Source: an uncultured Nitrospira sp.
GTDB taxonomy: Bacteria; Nitrospirota; Nitrospiria; Nitrospirales; UBA8639
Direction of reading: 5' to 3'
DNA length: 62,605 bases
Assembly: GCA_902500695.1 (NCBI GenBank)
Contig: CABVRQ010000009.1
Span: 1 to 62,605, forward strand
In this document: positions 51,372 through 60,468 of the stretch, one piece after another
How positions within the stretch are numbered: the first letter of the stretch is position 1
How the letters are laid out: each line of letters starts with the position of its first letter
Notes under the pieces: model-generated
Seen by the model: the letters and a program-made list of their open reading frames with translations, nothing else
What the model was told of the DNA's origin: nothing
Databases searched by the model: none
Program-made: the position numbers and the translations under genes

Positions 51372-52025
51372 ATGGCAAAAATTTTGAACTATTCAACAGC
51401 CCCTAAGGTACGGCCGCTTATGGAACAGGATGACACGGTCAAATGTTTTCAGATGGTCGAATTAGTTCACAAAAGTGCGAAACAACGCGCCGAAGAGGCC
51501 CAACCGCATGATTGTACCGAACTGCAACGTGATGCGTTTGAGCGGGGACGACAGGACGGGATCGCCGAGGGACGTGCCCAGTGCAAAGCCCAAGTAGAGG
51601 AGGAAGTCAAAAAGGCGCTTCGGTTGGCCAATCAGATTGGTCGGGCCAGGGTGCTCGCATTGGAAGAACATGAACGGGATATTGTGGAGGTCGCATTGGC
51701 CATTACCAAAAAAATCCTGTTACGGGAATGTGAGATCGATAAAGAACTTGTGGTTCGGCAAGTGCGTCAGGTTCTTGGGCTGCTCCCCGCCCAAACGCTG
51801 GTGACGCTGAAAGTCCATCCGCAAGATTTCATGATCTTAGAACCCCTTCAGCACACCTTACGGCCGGAGTGGGCGGATGGCGACCATCTCGTGCTTGAAG
51901 CCTATGAGGACGTGGATCCGGGTGGATGCCTGGTTGAACAGGCCGGCCTACTATTCGATGCCAGGCTGACTCAACAACTGGCACTTGTGGCCAGCGAATT
52001 CGGCTTGGAGGCACCCCGGATATGA
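51372..52025 (+). CDS. fliH: Flagellar assembly protein FliH
   Basis: Regulates the export ATPase FliI. 217 residues; the start at 51372 lacks a strong site and 51420 is an alternative. Typical composition: an acidic/coiled N-terminal half (ELQRDAFERGRQDGIAEGRAQCKAQVEEEV in parts) with GxxxG-like spacing, and a C-terminal V-ATPase-E-like domain: VEVALAITKKILLRECEIDKE (in parts), VRQVLGLLPAQTLVTLKVHP, EDVDPGGCLVEQAGLLFDARL (in parts). Overlaps fliI by four bases (ATGA). Confidence 0.92.
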   Translation: MAKILNYSTAPKVRPLMEQDDTVKCFQMVELVHKSAKQRAEEAQPHDCTELQRDAFERGRQDGIAEGRAQCKAQVEEEVKKALRLANQIGRARVLALEEHERDIVEVALAITKKILLRECEIDKELVVRQVRQVLGLLPAQTLVTLKVHPQDFMILEPLQHTLRPEWADGDHLVLEAYEDVDPGGCLVEQAGLLFDARLTQQLALVASEFGLEAPRI

Positions 52026-53365
52026 GCCTCGCCGCGATTCAACAGCGTTTGGACGACATTGCGCCTGTGACGATTACCGGGCGCGTCGTCAAAGCCGTGG
52101 GGCTGACTCTGGAAGGCACCGGCTTGGGGGCCTCGGTTGGTCAGCGATGTCATATCTTCAGCACACGAGGGAAGTCGATGATGGAGGGAGAAGTCATCGG
52201 GTTTCGGGAGCAACGTGTGGTGGTCATGCCGTTCGGGGCTGTGCGCGGCATCGCCGCCGGAAATCTCATTCGCTACGATCCGACCTCTCCACGATTATTA
52301 GTCGGGCCTCAAATGTTGGGACGAGTCGTGGATGGACTCGGGAATCCGTTAGATGAAAAAGGGCCGCTGTCTCGCAGCCGCCGCTATGCCCTCTATGCAC
52401 CTGCGCCTGCGCCCATGCTCCGGGAGCGAATTCGCACGCCAATGGATTTGGGCGTACGAGCCATTAATGCCATGCTGACCTGCGGGGTCGGACAAAAACT
52501 CGGGATTTTTGCCGGGAGCGGAGTCGGGAAAAGTGTCTTGATGGGAACGATGTGCCGTCACACGTCTGCGGATGTGAATGTGATCGCGCTGGTGGGAGAG
52601 CGAGGCCGGGAGGTGAAGGAATTTTTGGAACGGGATTTAGGGCGGGAAGGACTTCGTCGTTCGGTGGTTGTGGTCGCCACGTCTGATCAATCTCCGTTAG
52701 TCCGGGTCCGGGCGGCTTTTGTGGCGACAGCCATAGCCGAGTTTTTTCGGGATCAGGGCAATCAGGTCCTGCTCCTGGTCGATTCCTTAACCCGGTTGGC
52801 TCATGCACAACGGGAGGTGGGGCTGGCCGCCGGGGAACCGCCTACCACCAAAGGGTATCCGCCTTCGGTCTTTACGCTCTTTCCTCAAGTCCTAGAGCGG
52901 GTGGGGCCGATGGGCACGGGATCCATTACCGGTCTGTATACGGTACTCGTTGACGGGGACGATTTAAATGATCCCATTGCCGATTCCATCCGCTCCATTT
53001 TAGACGGACATATTGTGTTGTCCCGGCGCTTGGCGATGCAAGGACACTTTCCCGCGATCGATGTTCTGCAAAGTGTGAGTCGGGTAATGTCGGATATTGC
53101 CTCGACCGCCCATCAGGATGCTGCCAGGTTCCTGGTGCAGATGATGGCGGAATATCGCAATGCGGAAGACCTGATCAATCTAGGAGCGTATCAATTAGGG
53201 ACCAATCCTCGACTTGATGTGGCGATCCACATGAAAGGGCTGATCGATGCCTTTCTCCGGCAAACCCGTGAGGAAGGGGTGGGTATACCAGAAAGTTGCC
53301 AAGGCCTTGAAGCGTTGGCACAACAGGGCCGGCGTCTTCTTGAGAGAAAGGGAAAGACCCCATGA
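52022..53365 (+). CDS. fliI: Flagellar export ATPase FliI
   Basis: F1-beta-like ATPase of the flagellar type III export apparatus. 447 residues; ATG overlaps the fliH stop. Walker A FAGSGVGKSVLMGTMCRH, the LVGERGREVKEFLERDLG motif, Walker B VLLLVDSLTRLAHAQREVGLAAGEPP (in parts), GYPPSVFTLFPQVLERVG (in parts), GSITGLYTVLVDGDDLNDPIADSIRSILDGHIVLSR (in parts). All diagnostic residues are intact. Confidence 0.97.
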   Translation: MSLAAIQQRLDDIAPVTITGRVVKAVGLTLEGTGLGASVGQRCHIFSTRGKSMMEGEVIGFREQRVVVMPFGAVRGIAAGNLIRYDPTSPRLLVGPQMLGRVVDGLGNPLDEKGPLSRSRRYALYAPAPAPMLRERIRTPMDLGVRAINAMLTCGVGQKLGIFAGSGVGKSVLMGTMCRHTSADVNVIALVGERGREVKEFLERDLGREGLRRSVVVVATSDQSPLVRVRAAFVATAIAEFFRDQGNQVLLLVDSLTRLAHAQREVGLAAGEPPTTKGYPPSVFTLFPQVLERVGPMGTGSITGLYTVLVDGDDLNDPIADSIRSILDGHIVLSRRLAMQGHFPAIDVLQSVSRVMSDIASTAHQDAARFLVQMMAEYRNAEDLINLGAYQLGTNPRLDVAIHMKGLIDAFLRQTREEGVGIPESCQGLEALAQQGRRLLERKGKTP

Positions 53366-53808
53366 ATTGGACCACATTACTCCGATTTCGCAAGCAAGTG
53401 GAAGATCTCGCCCGTGAAGAAGTCGTCTTGGCGGAGTGGAGAAAAAGTCAGATCCGGTCGAAGCGGGATGACCTCATGATCGAAATGGAAGCGGTGGCCA
53501 CTGAATTAGAACAGCGGATACGAGTGGGTATCGACAACATGATTGCCGAGCAACGCTACCAGTGGATGGATCAAATCAGCACGGCCATAGAACAACAGAG
53601 CAGACAAATTCAGGATGTGGAAGATAAGCTGGCCGATTTACGGGCCACATTAAAAAAGGCCCACCATGCCAGACGTGTGGTGGAATTGGTTATCGCCAAA
53701 AAGGAGGAAGAGGTCATGCAGAAAGTCGCGACCCAGGAACAACAGATGCAAGAAGATGTGACGGCTCATGCCTATGCCACCTCTCACCTTGAAGAAATGA
53801 CCCAGTAG
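53362..53808 (+). CDS. fliJ: Flagellar export chaperone-like protein FliJ
   Basis: 148 residues, almost entirely coiled coil, starting with LLRFRKQVEDLAREEVVLAEW and continuing in heptad-like helices (ELEQRIRVGIDNMIAEQRY, VEDKLADLRATLKKAHHARRVVE in parts). The assignment rests on size, coiled-coil character and location: its ATG overlaps the fliI stop (ATGA). FliJ escorts subunits and stimulates FliI. Confidence 0.85.
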   Translation: MNWTTLLRFRKQVEDLAREEVVLAEWRKSQIRSKRDDLMIEMEAVATELEQRIRVGIDNMIAEQRYQWMDQISTAIEQQSRQIQDVEDKLADLRATLKKAHHARRVVELVIAKKEEEVMQKVATQEQQMQEDVTAHAYATSHLEEMTQ

Positions 53809-53878
53809 GGAGTGGAATATGTCAATTCTTTCACCTTTCCATCAGCATATGCGAAATGTAGGGCCTAGACCAAATAAT

Positions 53879-53999
53879 GGAGTGTTCAAAAAGGCCTTTC
53901 CAGCAAGTTCCCAGCCGCTCGGGCGGGCAGAGCATACGGAGGAGTACGTGAGCACGGCCAAGTGGCGAGAATACGGTTGGCGGCATTTTTCAACACTCC
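53879..53999. repeat. 121-bp inverted-repeat element, copy C (inverted)
   Basis: Exactly the length of copy A but in the opposite orientation: GGAGTGTTCAAAAA (53879-53892) and TTTTTCAACACTCC (53986-53999). It lies between fliJ and the MotE-like gene, ending 11 bases before that gene's likely start. An open frame from 53819 runs through it into the next gene. Confidence 0.85.
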
Positions 54000-54010
54000 T
54001 GAGTAGAACA

Positions 54011-54610
54011 ATGTTGCCTAGTCGACCACTCATTGTGTGGTGGGTGCTGGCCATGATTTTGTGGGCCACCACAGTCGGGTCTGTTCAGGAAACGCCGGAG
54101 GTGGAAAAGACGGATTCATTTGAAAATCAACCAGTTGAAGATGGACTGGTGGAGGAAGTGCCCAGTGCAGAAATCACATTATTGGAACAGCTGCAAGCGC
54201 GTCTCAAAGAGGTGGAAGAGCGGGAACGTGGTTTGCAACAACGTGAAGAGCGGATCACCGCACTCCAGCAGGACTTAGAGGCGTTGGCTGCACGACAAAC
54301 CAAAGAGGGTAAACGCTTAGTAGGGGAAGCCTCTTCGCTCGCAGAAGAACAACGGCGATATGTGGAACAGGATCCGGCGTTAATCCATTTAATCAAAATT
54401 TATGAATCCATGGATCCCGAAGAAGCGGCGTTGCGAATCGCAGAAATGCGAGAAGGACTAGCCTTGGATATTTTGGCATCAATCAAAGATAAAAAAGCCG
54501 CAGGGGTGTTAGCGGGAGTCGAACCGGCAAAAGCCGCCAGGTTGTCGGAGGGTCTCCGGCGATATCGGGACATTAAGTTACAACAAGGCAACGATTCCAA
54601 GACCCGGTAA
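54011..54610 (+). CDS. MotE-like flagellar-locus coiled-coil protein
   Basis: 199 residues from the ATG at 54011. A longer frame from 53819 adds 64 residues that are the translated repeat, so it is rejected as the native start. N-terminal membrane anchor (LIVWWVLAMILWATTVGS), a long coiled coil (LLEQLQARLKEVEERERGLQQ, about 60-130) and a C-terminal MgtE-N-like domain (YESMDPEEAALRIAEMREGLA, SIKDKKAAGVLAGVEPAKAARLSE in parts). This matches MotE (also called FlbB-like), which chaperones the motor protein MotC in other bacteria. Stop 6 bases before fliK. Confidence 0.85.
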   Translation: MLPSRPLIVWWVLAMILWATTVGSVQETPEVEKTDSFENQPVEDGLVEEVPSAEITLLEQLQARLKEVEERERGLQQREERITALQQDLEALAARQTKEGKRLVGEASSLAEEQRRYVEQDPALIHLIKIYESMDPEEAALRIAEMREGLALDILASIKDKKAAGVLAGVEPAKAARLSEGLRRYRDIKLQQGNDSKTR

Positions 54611-54616
54611 TACAGA

Positions 54617-56083
54617 ATGGTCAATACACTTTCACTCTTTTCCACTGCTCCTGGAAGTTCAACCCAAGGGACCAGTCAAACTGTCATCACCGGTCCCGAT
54701 CAATCGAAGACGACAGGAAATCCTTCCAATAACCCGTTTTTGAAAATCTTTCGTGATCAGTCGGTGGTGATTTCTCCTCTGACCCGTTCCGCAGAGAGGA
54801 CTCCAACCGGAGATCCGTTGCCATTGTCCGATCTTGAGGCTCTTCTGGGCAATCTGTTGCTTTCGGATCACGCTCAACCGTATCCGTATCAGGTGACGCC
54901 GATAGAGTCGAATGGGATTTTGCCTGAGGATGCGTCCCCGAACCTCACCAATATCGCTGCCGTTGAGGCTCTTCAAGGCATTCTCGCCGTAGAACCAGGA
55001 TTCGATGGCGTGCCAGTCATACTTCCAGTCAATCAGCCGGGCTTGCAATTCCCTGTGGAGGGATCAAACCAGGCACTACCTGTTGGAAGCCGTCCTGGTG
55101 GCCAGCCTGTGCCGGACTTGTCGATCAAGACAGATCCTCAACAGGTTCTTCTTAATGCGGTCGAAGCGCTGCATGGAAAATCTCAATCAGAATCCGTTGG
55201 AGATCCTGGAAAGACTGACGTGAAAACGTTGAATCCTGTTCAGGCTCCAGACAAGAATGGGTTTCAACTCTCTTCGCTTCCCATTGAAAATCATTCGGAA
55301 GTACTCAAGCCGGCAGTCAATCCTGCTGTGAACCCGGTAGTCCAGGTCCCATTGCCCTTTGATGAAACGCCGGCGGGTCTGGCCACAACGGTTCAATTGA
55401 ATCAAGACCGCTTGAAGTCCGTGAGTGGGCAGTCCCCCGCGCTGAGCGAATCGTCGGTGAACGGGAAAGAGTCTGCACTGGGCATTCCACTGGATCTTCT
55501 TGGCGAGGGCAATGGGTCGTTGACCGGTGACCGTTCCAGAGAAGGTCTTGAGGTCACATCAAAAACTGGGGGAATCGATCCGAACGGAGGGCAGGCGCTC
55601 AGTGGGGGCATGGGCGGTTCTCCTCATTCTCAATCAGGATTTTTTCCTCAGTCCTCGTCTCCTTCCCCTTCAGGTCAGGCTGTGCGAATAGCGGAGGAGC
55701 GTGTGCAAGATCTTCCGGGGCCGGCGCTTCAACGCCTCCAAATGGAAGTACAGCTTTCCGAAAATAATCGAGTGCAGATTGATGTGGGGGTGCAGCACCG
55801 TCAGGTCTATGCCAGTTTGCTCATGGATCAGGCCACCTTAAAAAATCTGGCTGTCCAATATGTTCCACAATTGGAAGAGCAACTGACCCAGGGCGATATG
55901 GAGTTACAGGAATTTTCTGCAGAAGTCCGTGATCACCTCGGTGAGAAAGAGTCCAACACACAATCACATGGGCAGGGTATGCAGGCGAGTCAACGGAGAA
56001 CCACATATCCTCATCAGGGAACGGGAGCGCTTTCCTCTGTTGCGGTTCGTGCCGGTGACCATGGATTGCACTTGGTGGCATGA
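54617..56083 (+). CDS. fliK: Flagellar hook-length control protein FliK
   Basis: 488 residues. Long low-complexity N-terminal region rich in Ser, Gly, Pro, Asn and Gln (about 1-370), then the C-terminal hook-length domain: LQRLQMEVQLSENNRVQIDVGVQHRQVYASLLMD (in parts), LKNLAVQYVPQLEEQLTQGD and MELQEFSAEVRD. FliK is a molecular ruler that switches export from hook to filament. Order fliJ-motE-fliK-flgD-flgE supports the call. Confidence 0.88.
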   Translation: MVNTLSLFSTAPGSSTQGTSQTVITGPDQSKTTGNPSNNPFLKIFRDQSVVISPLTRSAERTPTGDPLPLSDLEALLGNLLLSDHAQPYPYQVTPIESNGILPEDASPNLTNIAAVEALQGILAVEPGFDGVPVILPVNQPGLQFPVEGSNQALPVGSRPGGQPVPDLSIKTDPQQVLLNAVEALHGKSQSESVGDPGKTDVKTLNPVQAPDKNGFQLSSLPIENHSEVLKPAVNPAVNPVVQVPLPFDETPAGLATTVQLNQDRLKSVSGQSPALSESSVNGKESALGIPLDLLGEGNGSLTGDRSREGLEVTSKTGGIDPNGGQALSGGMGGSPHSQSGFFPQSSSPSPSGQAVRIAEERVQDLPGPALQRLQMEVQLSENNRVQIDVGVQHRQVYASLLMDQATLKNLAVQYVPQLEEQLTQGDMELQEFSAEVRDHLGEKESNTQSHGQGMQASQRRTTYPHQGTGALSSVAVRAGDHGLHLVA

Positions 56084-56137
56084 AATTGAACAGTGCTCTT
56101 GTGGATGAATGACGGGATAAGGAAGGAGTCTTGAGCC

Positions 56138-56803
56138 ATGGATTCGATTACCCCAACGCAATCCGGGACGAACGTCACAGCCAATGCCGGTGTTCAAGAG
56201 GCGGTATCGACGCTCGGGTCTGATGTTTTTCTTCGCTTGTTAGTCACGCAGTTGCAAAGTCAGGATCCCACTAACCCGCTTCAAAATGAGGATTTTGTGG
56301 CGCAGTTGGCGCAGTTTACCACGTTGGAGCAAACCACGAGTACCAATAAACTCTTGGAAAAGTTGATCGCTCAGGATACACAACGGACACAACTGGATCT
56401 GGTGAATTTGATTGGGAGGACCGTGGTCAGCGAAGGCGATACGGTGAGTCTTGGAAAGGACGATGAGGCCACTCTGGCCTATGCGCTGAGTGGAACGGCC
56501 ACCCGTGTGAACATTGAAGTCCTTGGTCCGGATCAAGAAATCATCAGAAAACTCACATCGACGGACTTTGAAACTCCAGGTGCGCATCAGGTTCAATGGG
56601 ATGGGTTAAATGAGTCGGGAGACCGGGTCCCGGAGGGCGTATATCAGTTCCGGGTCAAAGCCGAAGACAACAATAAACAGCCAGTTTCGAACTTTACGTT
56701 CGCGCGTGAACGGGTCGCGAATATTGTTTTTGGGACGGAGAGTCCGGTGGTTCTGCAAAGCGGAAAAACCTTACACACCGAAGACATTATCTCCATATTA
56801 TAA
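56138..56803 (+). CDS. flgD: Flagellar hook assembly (capping) protein FlgD
   Basis: Scaffold for hook polymerisation. 221 residues; AAGGAAGGAG before ATG. N-terminal FLRLLVTQLQSQDPTNPLQNEDFVAQLAQFTTLEQ (in parts) is diagnostic, followed by LVNLIGRTVVSEGD and a Fn3-like FlgD domain (LTSTDFETPGAHQVQWDGLNESGDRVPEGVYQFRV in parts). Complete. Confidence 0.95.
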   Translation: MDSITPTQSGTNVTANAGVQEAVSTLGSDVFLRLLVTQLQSQDPTNPLQNEDFVAQLAQFTTLEQTTSTNKLLEKLIAQDTQRTQLDLVNLIGRTVVSEGDTVSLGKDDEATLAYALSGTATRVNIEVLGPDQEIIRKLTSTDFETPGAHQVQWDGLNESGDRVPEGVYQFRVKAEDNNKQPVSNFTFARERVANIVFGTESPVVLQSGKTLHTEDIISIL

Positions 56804-56867
56804 AAGGGACCGTCGTGGACGACGGATAATAGGTCTTAGACATATGACACAGAAGGAGTAAACGCCA

Positions 56868-58238
56868 ATGGGAATCACCTCAGCATTTTTTTCAGCCACG
56901 AGTGGAATTAACGCGACCAGCCGGGCGCTCACTGAAATCGGCAACAATATCGCGAATGCCCAAACCATAGGATTCAAGACCCGGACCGTATCCTTCGGTG
57001 ATTTGTTTGGGGCGAGTTTGGGTCTTGGAGGGGCATCTAGTGCATTAGTGGAAGGGCGAGGAGTGCGGGTTTTGGGTGTTGATCCGAGTTTTACCCAGGG
57101 GTCGCTTCAAACAACTTCAAACGCGTTGGATTTGGCTATCGATGGTGATGGGTTTTTTCAGCTGAGTGATGCCTCGGGTAATCCATTTTTTTCTCGTGCA
57201 GGGCAATTCAATGTTGACGCGAACGGGAACCTTGTAAACCCGGCCGGATTTCGGCTTCAAGGATACCAGGCTGATGCTGTAGGAAATATTAATGTAGGAA
57301 GCCTTGGGGATTTGGTCCTTACGACAACGCAGCAACCAGGGATAGTCACCACGTCAGTGAATATGAGTGGAAATTTGTTTGCGGGTGCCCTAGCGAGTAC
57401 TCCCACGACAGCGCAGCTTTTGGCTGATCCTTCTAATTCGGCCAATTCCCAATTTAGTACTGGCGTGCGAGTCTATGATTCCCAAGGATTTGGCCATGAT
57501 TTGACGGTGTATTTTACCAAAACTGCGGCGAACACTTGGGACTATAGCGTCATTGCCAGTAATAATGAGGTGACAGTGACAGCAGGGAATTTTGATGCCG
57601 CCTCAGGCAATGCCCTGGTTGCACAAGGAACTCTTGGGTATTCCAGTACCGGGTTATTGGATACGGAAAGCGCATTAACCTATTTTAATTCTGGCGGCAC
57701 TGGGATCGATTTTACCAGTCCCCCATCATCTCCTAATCCTACGGCCCCCACTTCCAATCAACAAATTGCCTTTGATTTCGGGACAAGTATTACCACCGAC
57801 GGGGGAACCGGGACTGATGGAATGTTGCAGCAAGGAGCTGCCTCGGTACTCTTAACCTTGTCTCAAGATGGGTTTTCAAATGGGACTCTATCGAGGACGT
57901 CAATTGCTGAAGATGGAATGATTCAGGGACAGTTTTCCAATGGAACAACCAGGAATCTGGGACAGGTGGCCCTGACACGTTTCATCAATCCTGATGGTCT
58001 GCAACCTATTGGAAAGAATTTGTTTATTCAATCCGGTGATTCCGGCACTCCCTTGGTCGGGACGCCAGGCTTGGGGTCATTTGGAAAAGTGATTGCGAGT
58101 ACCTTAGAAGCCTCCAATGTTGATTTGGGTGAAGAATTAGTGAACATGATTATCATGCAGCGTGGCTTCCAAGCCAATTCGCGAATCATCACGACGACGA
58201 ATGATTTATTAGGAGAACTCGTGAACCTCGCCCGGTAA
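56868..58238 (+). CDS. flgE: Flagellar hook protein FlgE
   Basis: 456 residues, AAGGAGTAAACGCCA before ATG. N-terminal rod/hook motif SGINATSRALTEIGNNIANAQTIGFKT (in parts), FGDLFGASLG, DLAIDGDGFFQLSD, FSRAGQFNVDANGNLVNPAGFRLQGY (in parts), and the C-terminal STLEASNVDLGEELVNMIIMQRGFQANSRIITT (in parts). The middle region is Gly/Thr-rich and variable, as usual. Followed by a strong terminator. Confidence 0.95.
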   Translation: MGITSAFFSATSGINATSRALTEIGNNIANAQTIGFKTRTVSFGDLFGASLGLGGASSALVEGRGVRVLGVDPSFTQGSLQTTSNALDLAIDGDGFFQLSDASGNPFFSRAGQFNVDANGNLVNPAGFRLQGYQADAVGNINVGSLGDLVLTTTQQPGIVTTSVNMSGNLFAGALASTPTTAQLLADPSNSANSQFSTGVRVYDSQGFGHDLTVYFTKTAANTWDYSVIASNNEVTVTAGNFDAASGNALVAQGTLGYSSTGLLDTESALTYFNSGGTGIDFTSPPSSPNPTAPTSNQQIAFDFGTSITTDGGTGTDGMLQQGAASVLLTLSQDGFSNGTLSRTSIAEDGMIQGQFSNGTTRNLGQVALTRFINPDGLQPIGKNLFIQSGDSGTPLVGTPGLGSFGKVIASTLEASNVDLGEELVNMIIMQRGFQANSRIITTTNDLLGELVNLAR

Positions 58239-58265
58239 TTCCTGATTGCCGATAACGTGTCATAG

Positions 58266-58300
58266 CCCCCAGGCAGGAAATCTGCCTGGGGGTTTTTTTT
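58266..58300 (+). terminator. Rho-independent terminator after flgE
   Basis: A perfect 11-bp stem (CCCCCAGGCAG at 58266-58276 and CTGCCTGGGGG at 58282-58292) with a 5-base loop, followed directly by eight T. It ends the flgB-to-flgE transcript about 30 bases after the flgE stop. Confidence 0.95.
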
Positions 58301-58520
58301 GTCCGGGGGCGTCATCAGAAAGAATATTTAGTCTAACGGGACCTTGTGAGCAGGGACGGACCTGTCAAAGGTTCCTGCGGAATGCCAAGAAAGTGACGAA
58401 AAGGAAGATTGGTAATGAGTGGAGGGAAAATGAATTGTCCGATAAACATTTGCCAGAAATCTATTGAAATACAGGTGGTTGAGAACGTTGTAATCGGTTC
58501 GCGTACGTAGAATGTTGGAG

Positions 58521-58536
58521 TGGCACAAAGGTTGCT
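58521..58536 (+). promoter_or_regulatory. Sigma-54 promoter of the fliL operon
   Basis: TGGCACAAAGGTTGCT: TGGCA at 58521-58525 and TTGCT at 58532-58536, GG and GC 10 bases apart. Near-consensus. It is about 60 bases before the fliL start and after the flgE terminator, so it should drive fliL-fliM-fliN-fliO-fliP-fliQ. Between terminator and promoter (58301-58520) nothing else was seen. Confidence 0.8.
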
Positions 58537-58593
58537 GATTTGGAAAGTGGAATGTGATGAACGACAAAATTTTTTAGCGTGTGAGGTTGATGT

Positions 58594-59088
58594 ATGGCTG
58601 AAGACGATGCCAAAGAGGAAGCACCCATTAAAGCGGGGGCGGGGAAAAAAATGATCCTTATCATTATCTTGGGCGTTCTCCTTCTGGGTGGGGGAGGAGG
58701 TGCAGCCTGGTTTTTCATGGGAGGCACAGAGGAAAAGCCAGCCGAGCACGACGAACATGCCAAAGCCGAGACCGGGCATGAAGAGCCAGGTCCGGTGATG
58801 GAACTTGAACCCTTTCTTCTGAATTTAGCGGATCGGGAAGAGCTGCGATTTTTAAAAGTGAGTATCAAGCTTGAGTTAGACCGGCCTGAAGAAAAAACGG
58901 ATTATCAAAATAAAATCCCGGCCATTCGCGATTCGCTGTTGGTGCTACTGAGTAGTAAGGAATCGCAATTACTCAGAACCGTGAACGGGAAACGGCGGGT
59001 TCGAGAAGAGATTATGACTCGGGTGAATGGAGTCATGAGTAAAGGAAAAGTCGCCAATGTGTACTTCACGGATTTTATTATTCAGTAA
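58594..59088 (+). CDS. fliL: Flagellar basal-body-associated protein FliL
   Basis: 164 residues. A single N-terminal transmembrane helix (MILIIILGVLLLGGGGGAAWFFM in parts, about residues 18-40) with a lysine-rich cytoplasmic start, a His/Glu-rich linker (AEHDEHAKAETGHEE) and the FliL periplasmic domain: MELEPFLLNLADREELRFLKVSIKLEL (in parts), IPAIRDSLLVLLSSKESQLL. FliL stabilises the stator. GAGG is upstream of ATG. Confidence 0.93.
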   Translation: MAEDDAKEEAPIKAGAGKKMILIIILGVLLLGGGGGAAWFFMGGTEEKPAEHDEHAKAETGHEEPGPVMELEPFLLNLADREELRFLKVSIKLELDRPEEKTDYQNKIPAIRDSLLVLLSSKESQLLRTVNGKRRVREEIMTRVNGVMSKGKVANVYFTDFIIQ

Positions 59089-59418
59089 GGAGACGGGGCT
59101 GGGTGTTTTCTTGGTTCTCGCGCCGGCTGTAAATGGACGAAGCCCTATTTCCACTACTGGAAATGACAGAAAGGGATGGATGCCTGATGAACATGGTCGG
59201 GTATGAGGATCCAATTCATCATCCCCGCCGCTCTTGAGCGGGGATCCATCAGAAAAGAAGAACGGTAAAGATAGATGATTGAGGACTTCCGTCGGCCATG
59301 ATAGGGCAGGATCGTTCTTTGAGTACCGAGCACGTGATCACCAGTAAACAGTAAGAGGTCAGGAGTCCGAAAGAGGAGAGAAGAGACGGCAGGGCCGTTT
59401 CTTTGTGCCACGTCCAAC
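59089..59418. other. Spacer between fliL and fliM
   Basis: About 330 bases without a supported gene. CCGCCGCTCTTGAGCGGGGATCC (about 59224-59246, in parts) can form a small imperfect hairpin (CCGCTC-TT-GAGCGG). No promoter was recognised. Confidence 0.4.
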
Positions 59419-60408
59419 ATGGAAAAAATTCTTAGTCAGGATGAAGTCGATGCCCTTCTTCGCGGGGTTTCCGATGGCGGCGTTGAGACGGAACCTGAAG
59501 ATCCGGTAGATGACGGATCACAAGATGGACCGGTTTCGTATGACTTGGGGAATCAGGAATGGGTCGTTCGCGGGCGCATGCCGACCCTGGATGTGATCCA
59601 CCAACAATTCTCGCGTGGTTTTCGCCTCTCACTGAGCGATGTGCTTCGTAAAAGCGCTGAGGTCACGGTCACGAACCAAGCGGTGATGAAGTTCGGGGAG
59701 TTTACCAAACGTCTTCCCATTCCGGCCTATCTTCAGATTATTTCCATGGACCCTCTTCGCGGCTTAGCGATGATCGCCACGGATGCGGCGACGGTGTATC
59801 TGCTGGTGGATCATTTTTTCGGGGGAGCCGGACAGACTCATGTTAAACCGGAAGGGCAGGATTTCACCATCATAGAGCAGCGTGTGATGAAAAAGGTCAT
59901 GCTGATGGGATTGGGGAATCTCCAAAAAGCCTGGGACCCCGTCCAAAAACTCCTCATCAATGCGGTTCGGGTGGAAATGAATCCTCAGTTGGCTGCCATT
60001 GTGTTGCCGGCGGATATTGTCATTGTGGTCACGCTGGGCATCGAATTAGGCAATTCGGTGGGAGATCTCCATCTCTGTCTTCCCTATACGATGTTGGAGC
60101 CGATCCGGGAACGTCTGCAGGTGAGTTTCCAGGGAGACTCGTTTGAAACGGATTACGGCTGGGTAAAACGATTTTCAGCCAGGCTGAAGGAAGCCTATGT
60201 CACGATGTCCGTGTGTCTGGGAGAAACGGAAATCTCGGTTGAGGAATTGATGCAATTTTCACCAGGCGATGTGATCGGATTGAATCAAGGGACCACGCAG
60301 CTGTTAACGGCCAGAGTGGAAGGAGTGCCAAAGTTTCTTGGTTCTCCGGGAACCACCAAAGGCATGCAATCATTTCAGATTAAGGACATCATTCTGGCGA
60401 AAGAGTAA
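59419..60408 (+). CDS. fliM: Flagellar motor switch protein FliM
   Basis: Rotor switch protein that binds CheY-P. 329 residues. The N-terminal EKILSQDEVDALLRGVSDG is the conserved CheY-binding start. Then YDLGNQEWVVRGRMPTLDVIHQQFSRGFRLSLS (in parts), IISMDPLRGLAMIATDAATVYLLVDHFFGG (in parts), FTIIEQRVMKKVM and the C-terminal SpoA/FliN-like domain (LGETEISVEELMQFSPGDVIGLNQG in parts). No clear ribosome-binding site. Confidence 0.97.
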   Translation: MEKILSQDEVDALLRGVSDGGVETEPEDPVDDGSQDGPVSYDLGNQEWVVRGRMPTLDVIHQQFSRGFRLSLSDVLRKSAEVTVTNQAVMKFGEFTKRLPIPAYLQIISMDPLRGLAMIATDAATVYLLVDHFFGGAGQTHVKPEGQDFTIIEQRVMKKVMLMGLGNLQKAWDPVQKLLINAVRVEMNPQLAAIVLPADIVIVVTLGIELGNSVGDLHLCLPYTMLEPIRERLQVSFQGDSFETDYGWVKRFSARLKEAYVTMSVCLGETEISVEELMQFSPGDVIGLNQGTTQLLTARVEGVPKFLGSPGTTKGMQSFQIKDIILAKE

Positions 60409-60468
60409 GGGCCGGTGAACGCGATGAGGCGCCGGCAGTCACTGATCGTGGAAACCTGGAGATAAACC

